Assembly (NCBI GenBank): GCA_030374765.1
Contig: JARGXX010000002.1
Coordinates: 930,001-994,000, forward strand
DNA length: 64,000 nt
Source: Agarophyton chilense
Taxonomy: Eukaryota > Rhodophyta > Florideophyceae > Gracilariales > Gracilariaceae
Direction of reading: 5' to 3'
In this document: positions 42,820 to 53,850 of the stretch, in pieces
Layout of the letters: each line of letters begins with the position of its first letter
How positions within the stretch are numbered: the first letter of the stretch is position 1
The notes under the pieces: model-generated
Database searches by the model: none
Seen by the model: the letters and a program-made list of their open reading frames with translations, nothing else
What the model was told of the DNA's origin: nothing
Position numbers and translations under genes: made by a program

Positions 42820-44736
42820 ATGGATGCAGGAAACACATCCAACCGACCAGACGATAGGACTCCTGCGGCAGGAACAGCTGTCACTGCAACTCCGACGATG
42901 TCGCCTGAAACTCAGGTTGATAATGTTAGTGACCGCAGGAGCACGAGCACCCAGCAGCAAGCAGTACTGACTCCATTGCACAACTCTGAAAGGATTCGCC
43001 GAGAACACACGGTGGCAGCGCGATTACGAGAACGCCTCACCAGGGCCCCCTCTAGCCCAGGGACACCCCAAGGAGAACCCCGTAAGACTGGAGGAATTAG
43101 AAAGAACATTCCCGCAGGACTTGCCGACCTTCTCTGGCCCCGTCTCTGTGAGCTCTGCTCAGCCCATTTGGATTCCATTGTGGACATGCGACTCGCTACG
43201 GCGATCGCTGACCATACAGATTACCTCATGACGCGAATATTCCCTAAGGTAATAGAGTCTCAGTTATTCATAGACTCCCTCCTGCAGGCCGTTCAAGGAG
43301 CATTCACCAGCCAGTCAAGCAATGCGGTCCCTAGGACCACTTCACAAGTTAACCATCCGGTTTACATATGACAACCCCCTACCGAACCCCCAGGAGTGGC
43401 AATATTACCTACTCCTCGCCGGGAACGCTATCATGAAAACCCAAAGGAAGGGCAATCTAGAAGCAGACAAGAGGCTTCGCGTCTAGAAGAGAGACAGATT
43501 GCTCGACCCAAAGGACAATATGAGGTACAGCGACCTCAGGGCTCCATCGGATCTGATAGAGAGAGCGATTCTTTTGGTCCCCATTCCGCTGGAAAGGAAA
43601 GAAGTACCCGCAGGAAAAAGAAGCACAGAAAGAGCAAAAGAAGAGACCGTTCGGAAACGAGTGATTCCGATTGAGACTCAACCGAAACGACCGACTCGGA
43701 AGTGAATGAGGCTGCCGATCGAGGCCTCAAACCACTGACAACAACCAACAACCTTTTCCTTAATGTTCTAGAGTACCGTAATTACCGGCTGGCCGACAAG
43801 TATCCGAAATATTCTGGTTCGGTGGCCCGAAGAGTCGCCAAATGGGCCAAACGGATGCAGCTAACCAATACGGACAAGTTCTCGGGTTCAAATCTCATTT
43901 CTATCCTTAGGTTTCTCAGTTTGTTCCGTACGGCCTGTGATCAGAATGGTGTCCACGAGAGCCCCGCTCTGTACCTTTTCCAATTCTCCCTTACAGGACA
44001 GGCGCGTGACCGAGTGGTTTCAAAGATAATTGGCACAACTGACCTCGTAGATGCTCAAGACCGTGAGATCCTCAGGTCATACCCTCAGGTTGTTCATTTC
44101 ATTTTCGAAACCTACGCCACGGATGACGTTGTAATGGATGCCACCCAGGAAGTAATCTCCTCTAGGCAGAGCTCCAACATGACAGAATCGGCTTTCGCAG
44201 ACGACCTATGGAAGAAGGCTTACCGATGTGGAAATGTATTCTCGGAAAGGCGGTTCAAACTTCACTTCACCACGAGACTACTCCCTGCCGTTCGGGCACA
44301 TGTCCGCAAGTACTACACGAAAAACCCATACTACTCCTTCCGAAGGCTCGTCACCTATGCCGAAGGTTTTGGCCGAACCTACAGGACTTCCACGCCGAAT
44401 ACTGAAATATCCGCAGGACACGCAACCGCATTTCGTAAACCGAACCAATTCCATTTGGTTCGCTCCATGGAATCGGACATGGAATCATCACTCCATTACG
44501 CCGATTCAAGAGATGTTCTCCATGTCGATTTCTGTGCTCCTCCGTCCGGGCCCCCATCATATACCTCCCAGGGAACTACAGCGACCACTGTACCACCAAC
44601 GCCCAAGTATTCTCCCTTTCCGCCCCGCACGGACGTTCTTGTTCGCGCCCCAAGGGCTTGCTTCCTCTCCCTTTCCATGGCCCAACCTGTGACTGCACGA
44701 GGTAACTGCCTCAGGACGCACGCAAAAGCCACCTAG
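42820..44736 (+). pseudogene. Element C gag
   Basis: One phase from ATG 42820 to a stop at 44734-44736, about 638 codons, interrupted by UGA at 43369-43371 and 43672-43674. It has a Thr/Ser/Pro-rich N-terminus and a helical region (R-L-C-E-L-C-S-A-H-L-D). A basic Ser-rich linker (R-K-K-K-H-R-K-S-K-R-R-D) follows. A capsid-like region near 43760-44400 is parallel to element B (L-F-R-T-A-C-D-Q; Y-L-F-Q-F-S-L; W-K-K-A-Y-R-C-G-N-V-F). I do not see an intact CCHC knuckle near the end, unlike in B. Confidence 0.75.
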
Positions 44737-45172
44737 CCTTAAGGAAAGAGAATTACAGGGTACGGCGATCCGAAGGAATGTTTAACTCGATACAGCAACG
44801 AGCCACAGGAACCCCTGTAAGCTCACGCCATGCCACGCCTCTGGATACTCCAATCTAAGCCCCACAGGTCGGCGCCATTGTAGATCCTACAGAAGACCCC
44901 GAAGAAGAATCTTATCCTCAGGAAGAAGCAGAAACCCCATCGGAAAACTCTTGGAGGGTCGATGCGAGGCAAATCCTTTCTTTTTAAGCCCCTGCCTCAA
45001 CCAATTGGACGGTCATGGGCCAAAGAGCTCTTCACCTCCCAATAATAACCAACCGGAATGGACCACTTAAGTTGAACCACAATTGGAACACAGTAACGAC
45101 CCTGTCTATATCCTCAGGAAAGAGAATTAAAAAGTTCGAGTAGCCGTAGAAATTCGTTCCAACAACTCTCGA

Positions 45173-48163
45173 GTGACCACAGCCACGTTGGACACAGGCG
45201 CTGGGCCCAACTTGGTCGATCCTAAGCTACTCCAACTGGGTTGGAAAGATTTCTTTCAGGCAAGGAAGACCCTAAGAATTACCGATGCATCACGTAGACA
45301 AATGGACATTAAAGGGATAGTACCACTTTACCTCAAGTTAGGACAATTCAAAGTCCGCAAGTGGTTCGTTATATGTCCTAGCTTGGGCGCTGAGGCATTC
45401 CTAGGGACCTCCTTTATCGATCGATACATCAAGGCCATTTACCCAGGCCTTAGGAAAGTCGCATTCTATCGCGCCCCTTCCATCTCCATAACTTGTTCCG
45501 CCCCAGGGCCAGAAGCTAGCCGCAAACGAGCGGTTGTCTCCGAAAACACGAAGTCCAACAAGGTTCGCCTGTCAAAGGCCATAACGATACCGCCGATGAC
45601 CCGAATCGCTATATCGGTCCATTACCTGTTTTCAGGACTCGTAACAATTCAGAACAACCCGAAAACGGTTCTGAAGCACCTTACCTTGATGGCAAATGGA
45701 GTTATGGACATCCAGCATAACAGGTCGTTTTTGGTCACAATCAGCAACTTCCGAGATATACCCGTGCGGTTACCCAAAGGCACAGCGATGGGTATCACTC
45801 TACCCGCGCCCGTGGCCATTATGGAGGCCGAAATGGATAACCTTGAAACGCCGACTCCTGACGAGGACGTCGACTCTTGGGAGGGGACGGTCGCTATCGG
45901 CGCAGAATTCGAATCCTATATGCCCCAGGTACTTGATCTCCTCAGTGAATACCAGGCCTTGTGGTCAGGTAGATTGGGTATGATCAGAGCCACTACACAC
46001 CACATTGACCTTAACGATGACGCTAGACCACAGTTCCAGCACCCATACCGTATCGGCCTTGAAGGTAGGAAAATTGTCGCCGACCAGATGGAAAAGATGC
46101 GCAAATCTCAAGTCATAGAGCCGGCGCCTCCAAACCAATCGGAATGGGCAAGTCCCCTTGTCCTTCTGGCAAAGAAAGATGGCTCCGTCAGGTTCTGTGT
46201 CGACTACAGGAAGCGTCACGCAGTAACCAAGAGGGACTCATACCCGATACCCCGCATGGACGAGTGTCTGGATTTCTTAGGCGAATCTGTCGCATTTACC
46301 ACACTGGACGCTAACTATGGATACTGGCAAATCCCTTTGGACGAAGATACGAGAGCGCTTACAACCTTTACCACCCATGAAGGTCTGTTCAGATTTACTC
46401 GCATGACCTTTGTTTTGAAGAATGCACCAGCAACTTTCGAAGGAGTGGTGGACATCAAACTGTCCAGAGTCAAATGAAAATTCGCTCTGGTCAATTTGGA
46501 TGACGTCATAATCTTCTCACGGACCGTAAAGGAACACCTTCGCCGCGTGAAGAAGGTGCTAACAATCATACAGGACGCTGGAGTAACATTGAAACTCCGC
46601 AAATGCGCTTTCTTCCAGGCCTCAGTGGACTATCTCGGTCACATTTTCCTTTCAGGAAAGCTAACGGTAGACACACGGACCACAAATTCGATTCGCCAGG
46701 CTCAGCCTCCTAGGACCCACACGGAACTACGATCCTTCGTGGGCTTGTGCAATGCTTACCAACGGTTCGTCCAAGGGTTTGCCAAGATCTCGGCCCCTCT
46801 CAACGCGATTCTGAAGAAGGGAACACCTTCGTAGTTCGGAGTCCTCACCGACGACCAGTACGAGGCATTTCAGACCCTAAAGGAGAAATTGCCGAACCCA
46901 CCTATATTGGCTTTTCCAAAGCCCAATAGGCCCCTTGTCCTGGATACAGATGCCTCTGATACCAAAGTGGGATGTGCACTGCTACAGGAACATGAGTCAC
47001 CGAAGGACTATCGACCTATTGGATATTGGAGCAGATCGTTCACCAGCGCGGAGCGAAACTACAGTACTACCAAAAAGGAATGTCTAGCCATCATATGGTC
47101 CGTATTGACACTCCGTCCGTACCTCGAGGGAACCAGGTTTGCCATTAGGACAGACCACGATTCACTCCGCTGGTTACTCAATATGACCGATGCATCAAGT
47201 CGCCTCGCTAGGTGGCGCCTAAGGCTGTCAGAATATGACTACCAGATAACCTATTGGCCAGGCATCCAGCACCAGGCAGCAGATTCCGTGTTGCGAATCA
47301 TCAACGACGGAACTGATGACACTCCATTGGACGACCTAATTCCTACCCCCTTCACAGATGATGGACCTCAGGGTTATACGGAAACGGATGACCTTGTGGG
47401 TAAGGTCCAATCGGATGATCCTGACCTAAAAGAGAACGAAGTATACCTATTGAACTGGGAGACAGTACCGCCCAATTCGAAACCATCTCAGGTTAATGCG
47501 ATAGTCCTGGAAGAAAAAGAGCTCCTCCCTATAACTGTTGAGTAACTCCTACAGGCGCAGGTCGAAGACAAGTACAACAAGGAAGCAGCCCAATTGGCAG
47601 GAACTCCTAGATGCATATTCGACTATGACCGATTTGGACTACTATGTTGCCGCTCACCGCTGGATGGCGCACTCCAACGGGTAATACTAACTTCGCTGAG
47701 GGCGCGATTCCTATACCTGGCCCATTTCCCTCGCATGGCTAGTCACTCTGGAGGCTGACGAATGTACCAGACCCTTAGAAATTTCTTCCACTTGCCACTA
47801 ATGGCGAAGGACCTGTGGCAAACGGCACGGAACTGTACATCGTCCACAGAAATCCGAGGGTCCTGCGCCAATCATCAGGCCAAATTGAAGCTCTTCTTCG
47901 CCGCAGGTCCGATGGAATTTGTCGCGATGGATATGCTTGGGCCTCTGCCAAAGTCGTCACATGGGAAACGGTTTGTCTTGGTTATAACACATAGGTTTAC
48001 TAAGCTTACCCGAGCCCTACCTTTAGGGAAGACAACAGCAACGGATGTTGCCACGGCCTTCCTGTCCCTCTCGGTATATCCATATGGCATCCCTCTCTAC
48101 CTCCTTACAGATAACGCAGCTAGTTTGTATCCAAATCTTTCTCACACGATTGTGCAACCTTAG
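45173..48163 (+). pseudogene. Element C pol: protease, RT, RNase H, integrase N-half
   Basis: One phase with five stops (46475, 46832, 47543, 47758, 48161). The protease signature T-L-D-T-G-A-G-P-N is at the very start. The RT keeps V-D-Y-R-K and T-L-D-A-N-Y-G-Y-W, but the Y-L-D-D motif reads N-L-D-D (46496 region), so the Tyr is lost. RNase H shows L-D-T-D-A-S, K-K-E-C-L-A and R-T-D-H-D-S-L-R-W. The integrase zinc finger (47.70-47.86 kb) is incomplete. The first catalytic Asp (V-A-M-D-M-L-G) and the second (L-T-D-N-A) are present. Confidence 0.8.
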
Positions 48164-48174
48164 ATATCAAACAT

Positions 48175-49161
48175 GTGACCACTTCGGCGTACCACTCGCA
48201 AACCAATGGGAAAGCCGAATGCTTTAACCGCACCCTTCTGGATCGATTGGCGCACTACGTATCGAAACACCAATTGGACTGCGACAACTACGTTGGGCCA
48301 CTGGTTTACGCCTACAATGCGCAGGTGCACGCTTCCACAACACCTTTCGACTTAACGCTAACAAGAGCGCCGCCGCCGATAGCTGTGGACGTTCAGGAGT
48401 CTATCATACCCCAGGACATAACCGAAGGAATGAAACCTACCCAGGTGAAGCGCTATTCGCTCCGAAGCCTCGACAGCATTATACAATCGGCGAGAACTAT
48501 ACTGACCAAAGCCCAACGGCGTTACAATGTCAATTTCGACAAAGCCGTTTGGAACACACCGACCTTTGGGAAAGGAGAACTTGTTTTCCTGGACCGGCCA
48601 CCGAGGGACAGTGAGGACCTCTACGATACTACGCGGAAGCTCTTACCCCGCTTTAAGGGACCATACAAAGTTCTTAAGGCCAATGAACACACCATCACGT
48701 TTCTCCTTGGCGGCCTACAGGACACCGTGTCTATTGACGGCGTGACACAAGCACCCAGTTTCTCCGGAACACCAAAGTCCCAGCACCCTGGCCCAACGGA
48801 AGCACTAGGACCTCAGGTTGACGCTCAACTCTCCAAACCCCCTCAGGCAGTTCTAGGGGACTCGAATAGCCCCATAGACACGATGGTTAGTGCCAACTAC
48901 TATGACCCATCGCTCCCAACCGACTCCGATGGATTCGCCCTTTTGGACAACACTCTCCTGCCGGAGAATGAATACAAACCGGAATATGTGATTGAGAGCA
49001 TCATCTCCGCCGGTCGGGGAGAAGATGGAATTATGCGCTATCGCGTCCGTTCGTTCGACTGAACACCTGAGGAAGACACTTGGCAAGAGCCTCAAACCAT
49101 TCCGGCTAATTTATCGCCCGCTATTAGCGGAAGCGCTCGGAACACCAACAAGGCTCACTAA
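48175..49161 (+). pseudogene. Element C pol: integrase C-half and chromodomain
   Basis: This continues in a new phase. It opens with V-T-T-S-A-Y-H-S-Q-T-N-G-K-A-E-C-F-N-R-T, which supplies the catalytic Glu, then a basic region with K-G-P-Y-K-V (GPY-like), then a polar tail. The end is a chromodomain: Y-V-I-E-S-I-I-S-A-G, Y-R-V-R-S-F, UGA at 49060-49062 and T-P-E-E-D-T-W-Q-E in the same phase, stop at 49159-49161. It ends only about 98 bases from the stop of the convergent aORF. Confidence 0.8.
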
Positions 49162-49259
49162 GGCGGCGCAGGAGCAACTCTGTAGTCCTCATTGGAACCT
49201 GCAGGAGCGAAACCGAGACTGGGGTCACCCGATGAGCGAACTGAACCACTAGGACCGGC

Positions 49260-50639
49260 CTAAGCCAGCCGAGCACGCTGCTTCGGCGGAGATTCACCTG
49301 AGGAATTATTGCCACCATCAAACGCCTCCGGGTCACTTAAATTTAGACCATACCAGGCATCCGAGTCGGCAGTAACCCTCTGGGACATCACTTTAGCATT
49401 TTGCTGCATGATATTGACCATGGCAGTCTTCAGGTCCTGACCCTGTTGAACAACCGCGGCGTAGCGCGCCGAGCAACGCGCCCAGGAGCAAGCTTCCCTC
49501 AGGACAGTTGCAATGTCCATCAAGGCCGTAATACCAACGGTACGGCAGACATAACGGATATCCGAAGCCACAGCCGTGACCGAAGCAGAAAAATATGGTA
49601 ACGGAGAGGACGAAGCGATGTCGATGCCCCCAGTGGACGCTTGAGTCAGTGCATCACCTACAGGACTTCCGTCCTCGACAGAATCCTCGCCAGGAGAGAT
49701 GTCCACCTGGGCGACGGGCGGCTCATAAGAAAGCTCGTTCTGAAGAGCAGCGCCCGGAGGAGCTGGAGGAAAGGAAGCAGTCGGCAACATCACAGCGGAC
49801 TCGACCGGAGAATTAACGCTCTCTACGGGCAGGACGAAGGGATCTTCACCGAAGGATTCTCCATCGTACATACCAGCAGGAATCAACGGCGTGGCTCCCA
49901 CATCAGGCTCGAAGCACAGGGGATCGAACCCAATGGCCTTCGGATAATAGTCGGCCACATGCCTCGGGATGTCCGATGGTTGATTCCTCAAATGCTTGGC
50001 GGGATAGGCACGATTGTCCTCCCAACTCGGCGGATGTAGCGGATTCGGCCTGAATGAGTTGGTACCATGGTCATACCAAAGGAACCTGGGAGTCTTGCCC
50101 CAATCCACCTGTAGGAAACGATCCAAAAGCTTGGTCTCGTCGATGTCGAACTGGGTCCCACGGACGATATTCTGGATGCCCAGGTTCCTTAAGAAACGGA
50201 TCATGATATCCGGGAGCGGGACTAGGCGACCTCGAGGACCGGGTATGTTCTCTTCCTACCGTACCCTCCAATTCTCTGAACGGACATTACCACAGATTCC
50301 GTTCTTCGAGGTATCCAGGAAGGCCATAAAGGACATCACGCCAAACTCAACGAAGAGTACCTGCCAAGACTTCCACGACCTTTGGAAATCTTCCGCAAAG
50401 GACGGAAGAATGTAATGACACACTCCCCGCGGATTTCCTCCGATGGTATGGTCATAGCGGTCCCCGTGACGTTCGTAAGCCACTTGGTATACCGAAGAGC
50501 TCCCCGCTTGGTTGTTCGAAGACATGTTACCGCTGCCCACGGATTGGTCCGCGGGGAAATGGATGGGTAAGCCAACGGAGGCAACATAGTCCGAAGGAAA
50601 AACGGCGTATCCGACGGTCTTATAAGGCGAGTTCGGCAT
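49260..50639 (-). pseudogene. Convergent accessory ORF (aORF) of element C
   Basis: 459 codons in one phase from M-P-N-S-P-Y-K (ATG 50639), interrupted once by UAG at 50256-50258. This is the least damaged aORF in the window. The middle region W-Q-V-L-F-V-E-F...F-M-A-F parallels Y-W-V-V-V-Y-S-E-F...M-A-V-F of element A. The core D-I-D-E-T-K-L-L-D-R-F then P-R-F-L-W-Y-D-H-G-T-N matches the W-Y-D-P-W-T-N of A and the Y-Y-N-P-F of B. An F-E-P-D-V patch follows, as in B. The last 170 residues are Ala/Pro/Ser-rich, then helical (V-Q-Q-G-Q-D-L-K-T-A-M), with a basic end. It has no signal peptide and no known domain that I recognise. Confidence 0.65.
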
Positions 50640-51075
50640 CGCGCGCGACCAATGAAAAAGTACCACGATAGGAGGACGAGGTGACGGAATCGACCCGAAC
50701 GGAGTGACAGGCGTGGACCATGGTGGGCGAATCGCGGAGGGTCGCCAAAGGAACAAGGGAGCCTAAGGAAGGCCCAAATGACCGTCAGAGAAGAAGAAGC
50801 CAATAGACCGTGTCGGCAACGCGACGCCAGGAATGCGCCGGCCATGCACCTATGGCCAGCGCTCACAGCGCGTAGGAGTTTCAATCTTTAGGCAAATTAA
50901 TTGCCCTTCGACGCCGATGGTCAGCGGACGCTTCCCCGCATCCTTGCAGGCGAGGACGACGCGACGTCCCGTCGCGCCCAATAATCCTCGGAGCGACTAA
51001 GCGCTCACTTCCCCTGCGCCAATCATGAGTAAATCTGGACTTTGCCGTGACGGCTGAATCCGTAGGAGGGTTATA
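50640..51075. promoter_or_regulatory. Leader between aORF C and 3' LTR
   Basis: 436 bp between the aORF start and the 3' LTR, the equivalent of the leaders in family A. It ends in GTAGGAGGGTTATA before the LTR, a weak polypurine tract at about 51062-51072. The minus-strand frame at 50336-50884 overlaps it but is out of phase with the conserved aORF. Confidence 0.35.
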
Positions 51076-51519
51076 TGTTAAGGAGCGATGATAAAGAATG
51101 AGCTCTATAAGCCGCCGGGGCCTGAGGTTTCTTACAGACGCCACTGGCCGACCTCGGCTGGACTCATTTGGATAATTAATTTATTTTAATTAGTGTAATA
51201 GATTAGCATTACAGTGCCAGGGAGATCCCAGCGCCTCGCCAGTACTATTTACTTGGCTCGAGTGACGCTTCTCCCTTAGAGTGAGGTACGCCCCGTTACG
51301 ATACTAAATAACCCCCTTTGGTACATTAGTTCCACCATTTGGTCTTTCAACCATCCATCGTTTCCATAGCTTCGACATGTAGGACTACGTAGTGAACGAC
51401 AGCCCATTGCACCAAGTACTCTGGGAGTGCCGCCGTCAATGACTCGAACCTTAAGACCAGCTCTACCACGCTACAACCGGTCGAGACCCGTACGTTGACC
51501 CACCAGACATTGCGTTACT
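51076..51519 (+). repeat. 3' LTR of element C
   Basis: 444 bp, TGTTAAGG start and GCGTTACT end (last base changed from A), aligned with 42245-42694. It is followed by the GCTCC target duplication. Confidence 0.85.
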
Positions 51520-51524
51520 GCTCC

Positions 51525-53850
51525 CATGTATCGTCTTCTGGTTGATACCCATACCAACGCACTTGAAATAGTACACTGTTGTTCTTTGCATGCCATCCAT
51601 GATCTAGAATGCGTTCGATGATGTATTCCATCTCCTCGGTTGCGGACTCCTCAGTCGGGGTGACACTCCTGTCAACAGGTTCCGTAGCGTTCGCTGTAGC
51701 GTTCGGAATCGTGTCATCACTTTCTGTCGACTCATCCACCTCCGGGGTTCTCAAAGCCAGTCGTCTGGTTTCCCTAAATCTTTCCGGTATGGCCGGTGCT
51801 TCCAACTTTCTTCTCGGTTTTTCCGAACCATGCGCCGAAAACGCGACTTCAGTTGCCACTGTACGCTTTAGTCTTGCTCCGTTGGGCTTCTTCTCTTCCG
51901 GACTTAAGCTTTACGGATGTTCTGGGGGTCTCCGCAAATGCTCGGTATCCGCCGCGAATGGGTCCGCCGATACAGTCGTACTGTCTCCAGGTGGCGTCTC
52001 CACAACTGCGGTGTCTCTTGTGGACTTTTTCTTTCGTTGACACCTGCTGCGCTCCTCAGGGAGAGTTCCGCTCTTCAATCCGTTTTGCAGAATTGGCTTG
52101 CTGATCTCAGCTTCGATTTCTTTTGATTCAACGCCAAATAGCGAATCTGTTCTGTCATCAGGACTCCTTGTAGAGCCTTCCCGACTTCTGATACGTGAGG
52201 TTTCATCTTCAATTTCTTTCGCGTCAACCACTTGGTCTGAGGGAGAGACTGCAGTTTGCTGCGCACTCACATTGCGGATCATTGTTTCTCCTCTCACTGC
52301 TACAGTGGGAGCTGTGATTATGTCATGGGCGGATGCGCCGTGTGTCTCAAAACTGTTGTTCAGCCGTGTACGTCGGATTTCCGAACTCTTTTCACCACGT
52401 GGCAGTTTTGAAATTATTCTGCCCTGCGGCAGTATGTCCCCAAAGTCCTGCACAACTAATGGATATGGTGGCTCCTGCACTTCAATATCTCCACGGGTGG
52501 ATTCCTCTCATTGTACGTCAGCTTCTCTTTCTGGCGCACCAACTCCTCGATCTCAAGAAATGCGCTCGACCTCAGTACCTCTCCGTATTACCAAGGTATA
52601 TTCGTCGAAATCGACAACTTCTTGCAGTCCTGTAGCAATCGGCGCTAGATTATGACTGCGTTTCCATTCCTTGTCCTCTCCAGTCTTCCGGCTATCTTTC
52701 CTTTCCACTCTCACGAAAACGTGTCCTCCGACTCGGATATCCGGGAGTGCCCGTCGCATTGACGCGTCCTACTTACGCTTGTAGCGCGCATGGGCCTTTA
52801 CCATCTTTTTTGCAGCCTGTGTGATGCTTTTGCGCAACTCAATTCTCCAGCGTAGGTGAAGTTCAGCCGGCGTCGGCATTGACTCTTCTTCGGTTCTGTC
52901 CGAATCTTCCTTGATTGGCAAAGCCACTGGTCGGCGAGTTATTACCAATTTAAAGGGAGTTCGCTTCGCCGTCGAACTCACTTGCGTATTGTACGCGTAG
53001 CAAAGCGTGTCTGTATACAGTTCCCAGTCGTTCGGGTATTCTCCGATGTAGTGCCGAATTGCGGCAAAGAGCGTACGGTTGTACCGTTCCACCTGCCCGT
53101 TACATTGAGGATGATATGTCGTGGTGAACAAGTTCTGAACTCCAAGTATGCTGCATACATCTTGAAAGAAGCGTGCAACGAATTGCTTGCCATTATCTGA
53201 GGGCAGAGTATCCGGTGGTCCGTAGTAATAAACCCAATTGTGAATAAACGCTCGTGCTATCACGGAAGCAGTAATTCGTTTCAGCCGAACAGTCTTAACC
53301 AGCTTAGAGAAGCGATCAGTTATAACCAAAAGTATCTGTTTCCCCGCTTCGAGCGGATCAATTCCCCAGGTATGTCAATACTGACATACTGTAGAGGTGG
53401 GATTGCTGGGAACAGCTTCAGTGGCTTCTTCCTTTCCCAAAGCTTCACTCTATTCCTCGCGCACATTACGGACATCTTAGCTCTCGCATGATAATCCATT
53501 GCCAAACTGGGCGAGTAAAAGTCCTTTCTGAGGGTTAGATACAGCTTCGTACCTCCTCGATGAACAGACATTTGCAAATAATGTTCCAAATGCAGTACTA
53601 TTTTCTTGAGAGCATGTGGTATCACGATTTGCTCATACGATTCAACATTTCGAACAAAGATTCCTCGATAGTCGAGACGAGAAGGCAACACCTCCCCCCC
53701 GTTAAGACGAGAGCGGATAGCCGCGCAGAAGGCATCTGTGACTTGTTCACGTAATAGCTCTTCAAGAGAGATTCGTTCAAGCCAATTCTCGAGCCGCTTG
53801 CTCTGTCCTTAACTTCAGGTCGTTTTTCCATTTCAGATGGTTCTTTTCCG
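51525..53850 (-). pseudogene. Gypsy copy D: integrase, tail and chromodomain
   Basis: The right half of copy D. It begins near the RNase H-integrase linker (about 53850). The zinc finger is partly lost (its first Cys reads Tyr). It shows the same one-base frameshift as element A at about 53326-53330 before V-I-T-D-R-F-S-K. The core keeps S-D-N-G-K-Q-F and, 35 residues on, N-G-Q-V-E-R-Y. A GPY-like region near 52620 and a long polar tail with shifts follow. The chromodomain (51519-51650) is complete in one frame: Y-I-I-E-R-I-L-D-H, V-R-W-Y-G-Y-Q-P-E-D-D-T-W-E. Element C interrupts it right after D-D-T-W-E. The aORF and LTR of this copy lie at 40290-42239. Confidence 0.8.

Larger units (their letters stand above)
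42245..51519 (+). mobile_element. Ty3/gypsy chromovirus C, complete but decayed
   Basis: A 9.3 kb element with 5' LTR (42245-42694), PBS, gag, pol with chromodomain, convergent aORF and 3' LTR (51076-51519). GCTCC target duplications (42240-42244 and 51520-51524) flank it. It sits between the chromodomain and the aORF of copy D. The pol and gag frames carry point stops and one shift but are collinear. Its LTRs, gag and aORF are clearly diverged from families A and B. Confidence 0.9.
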
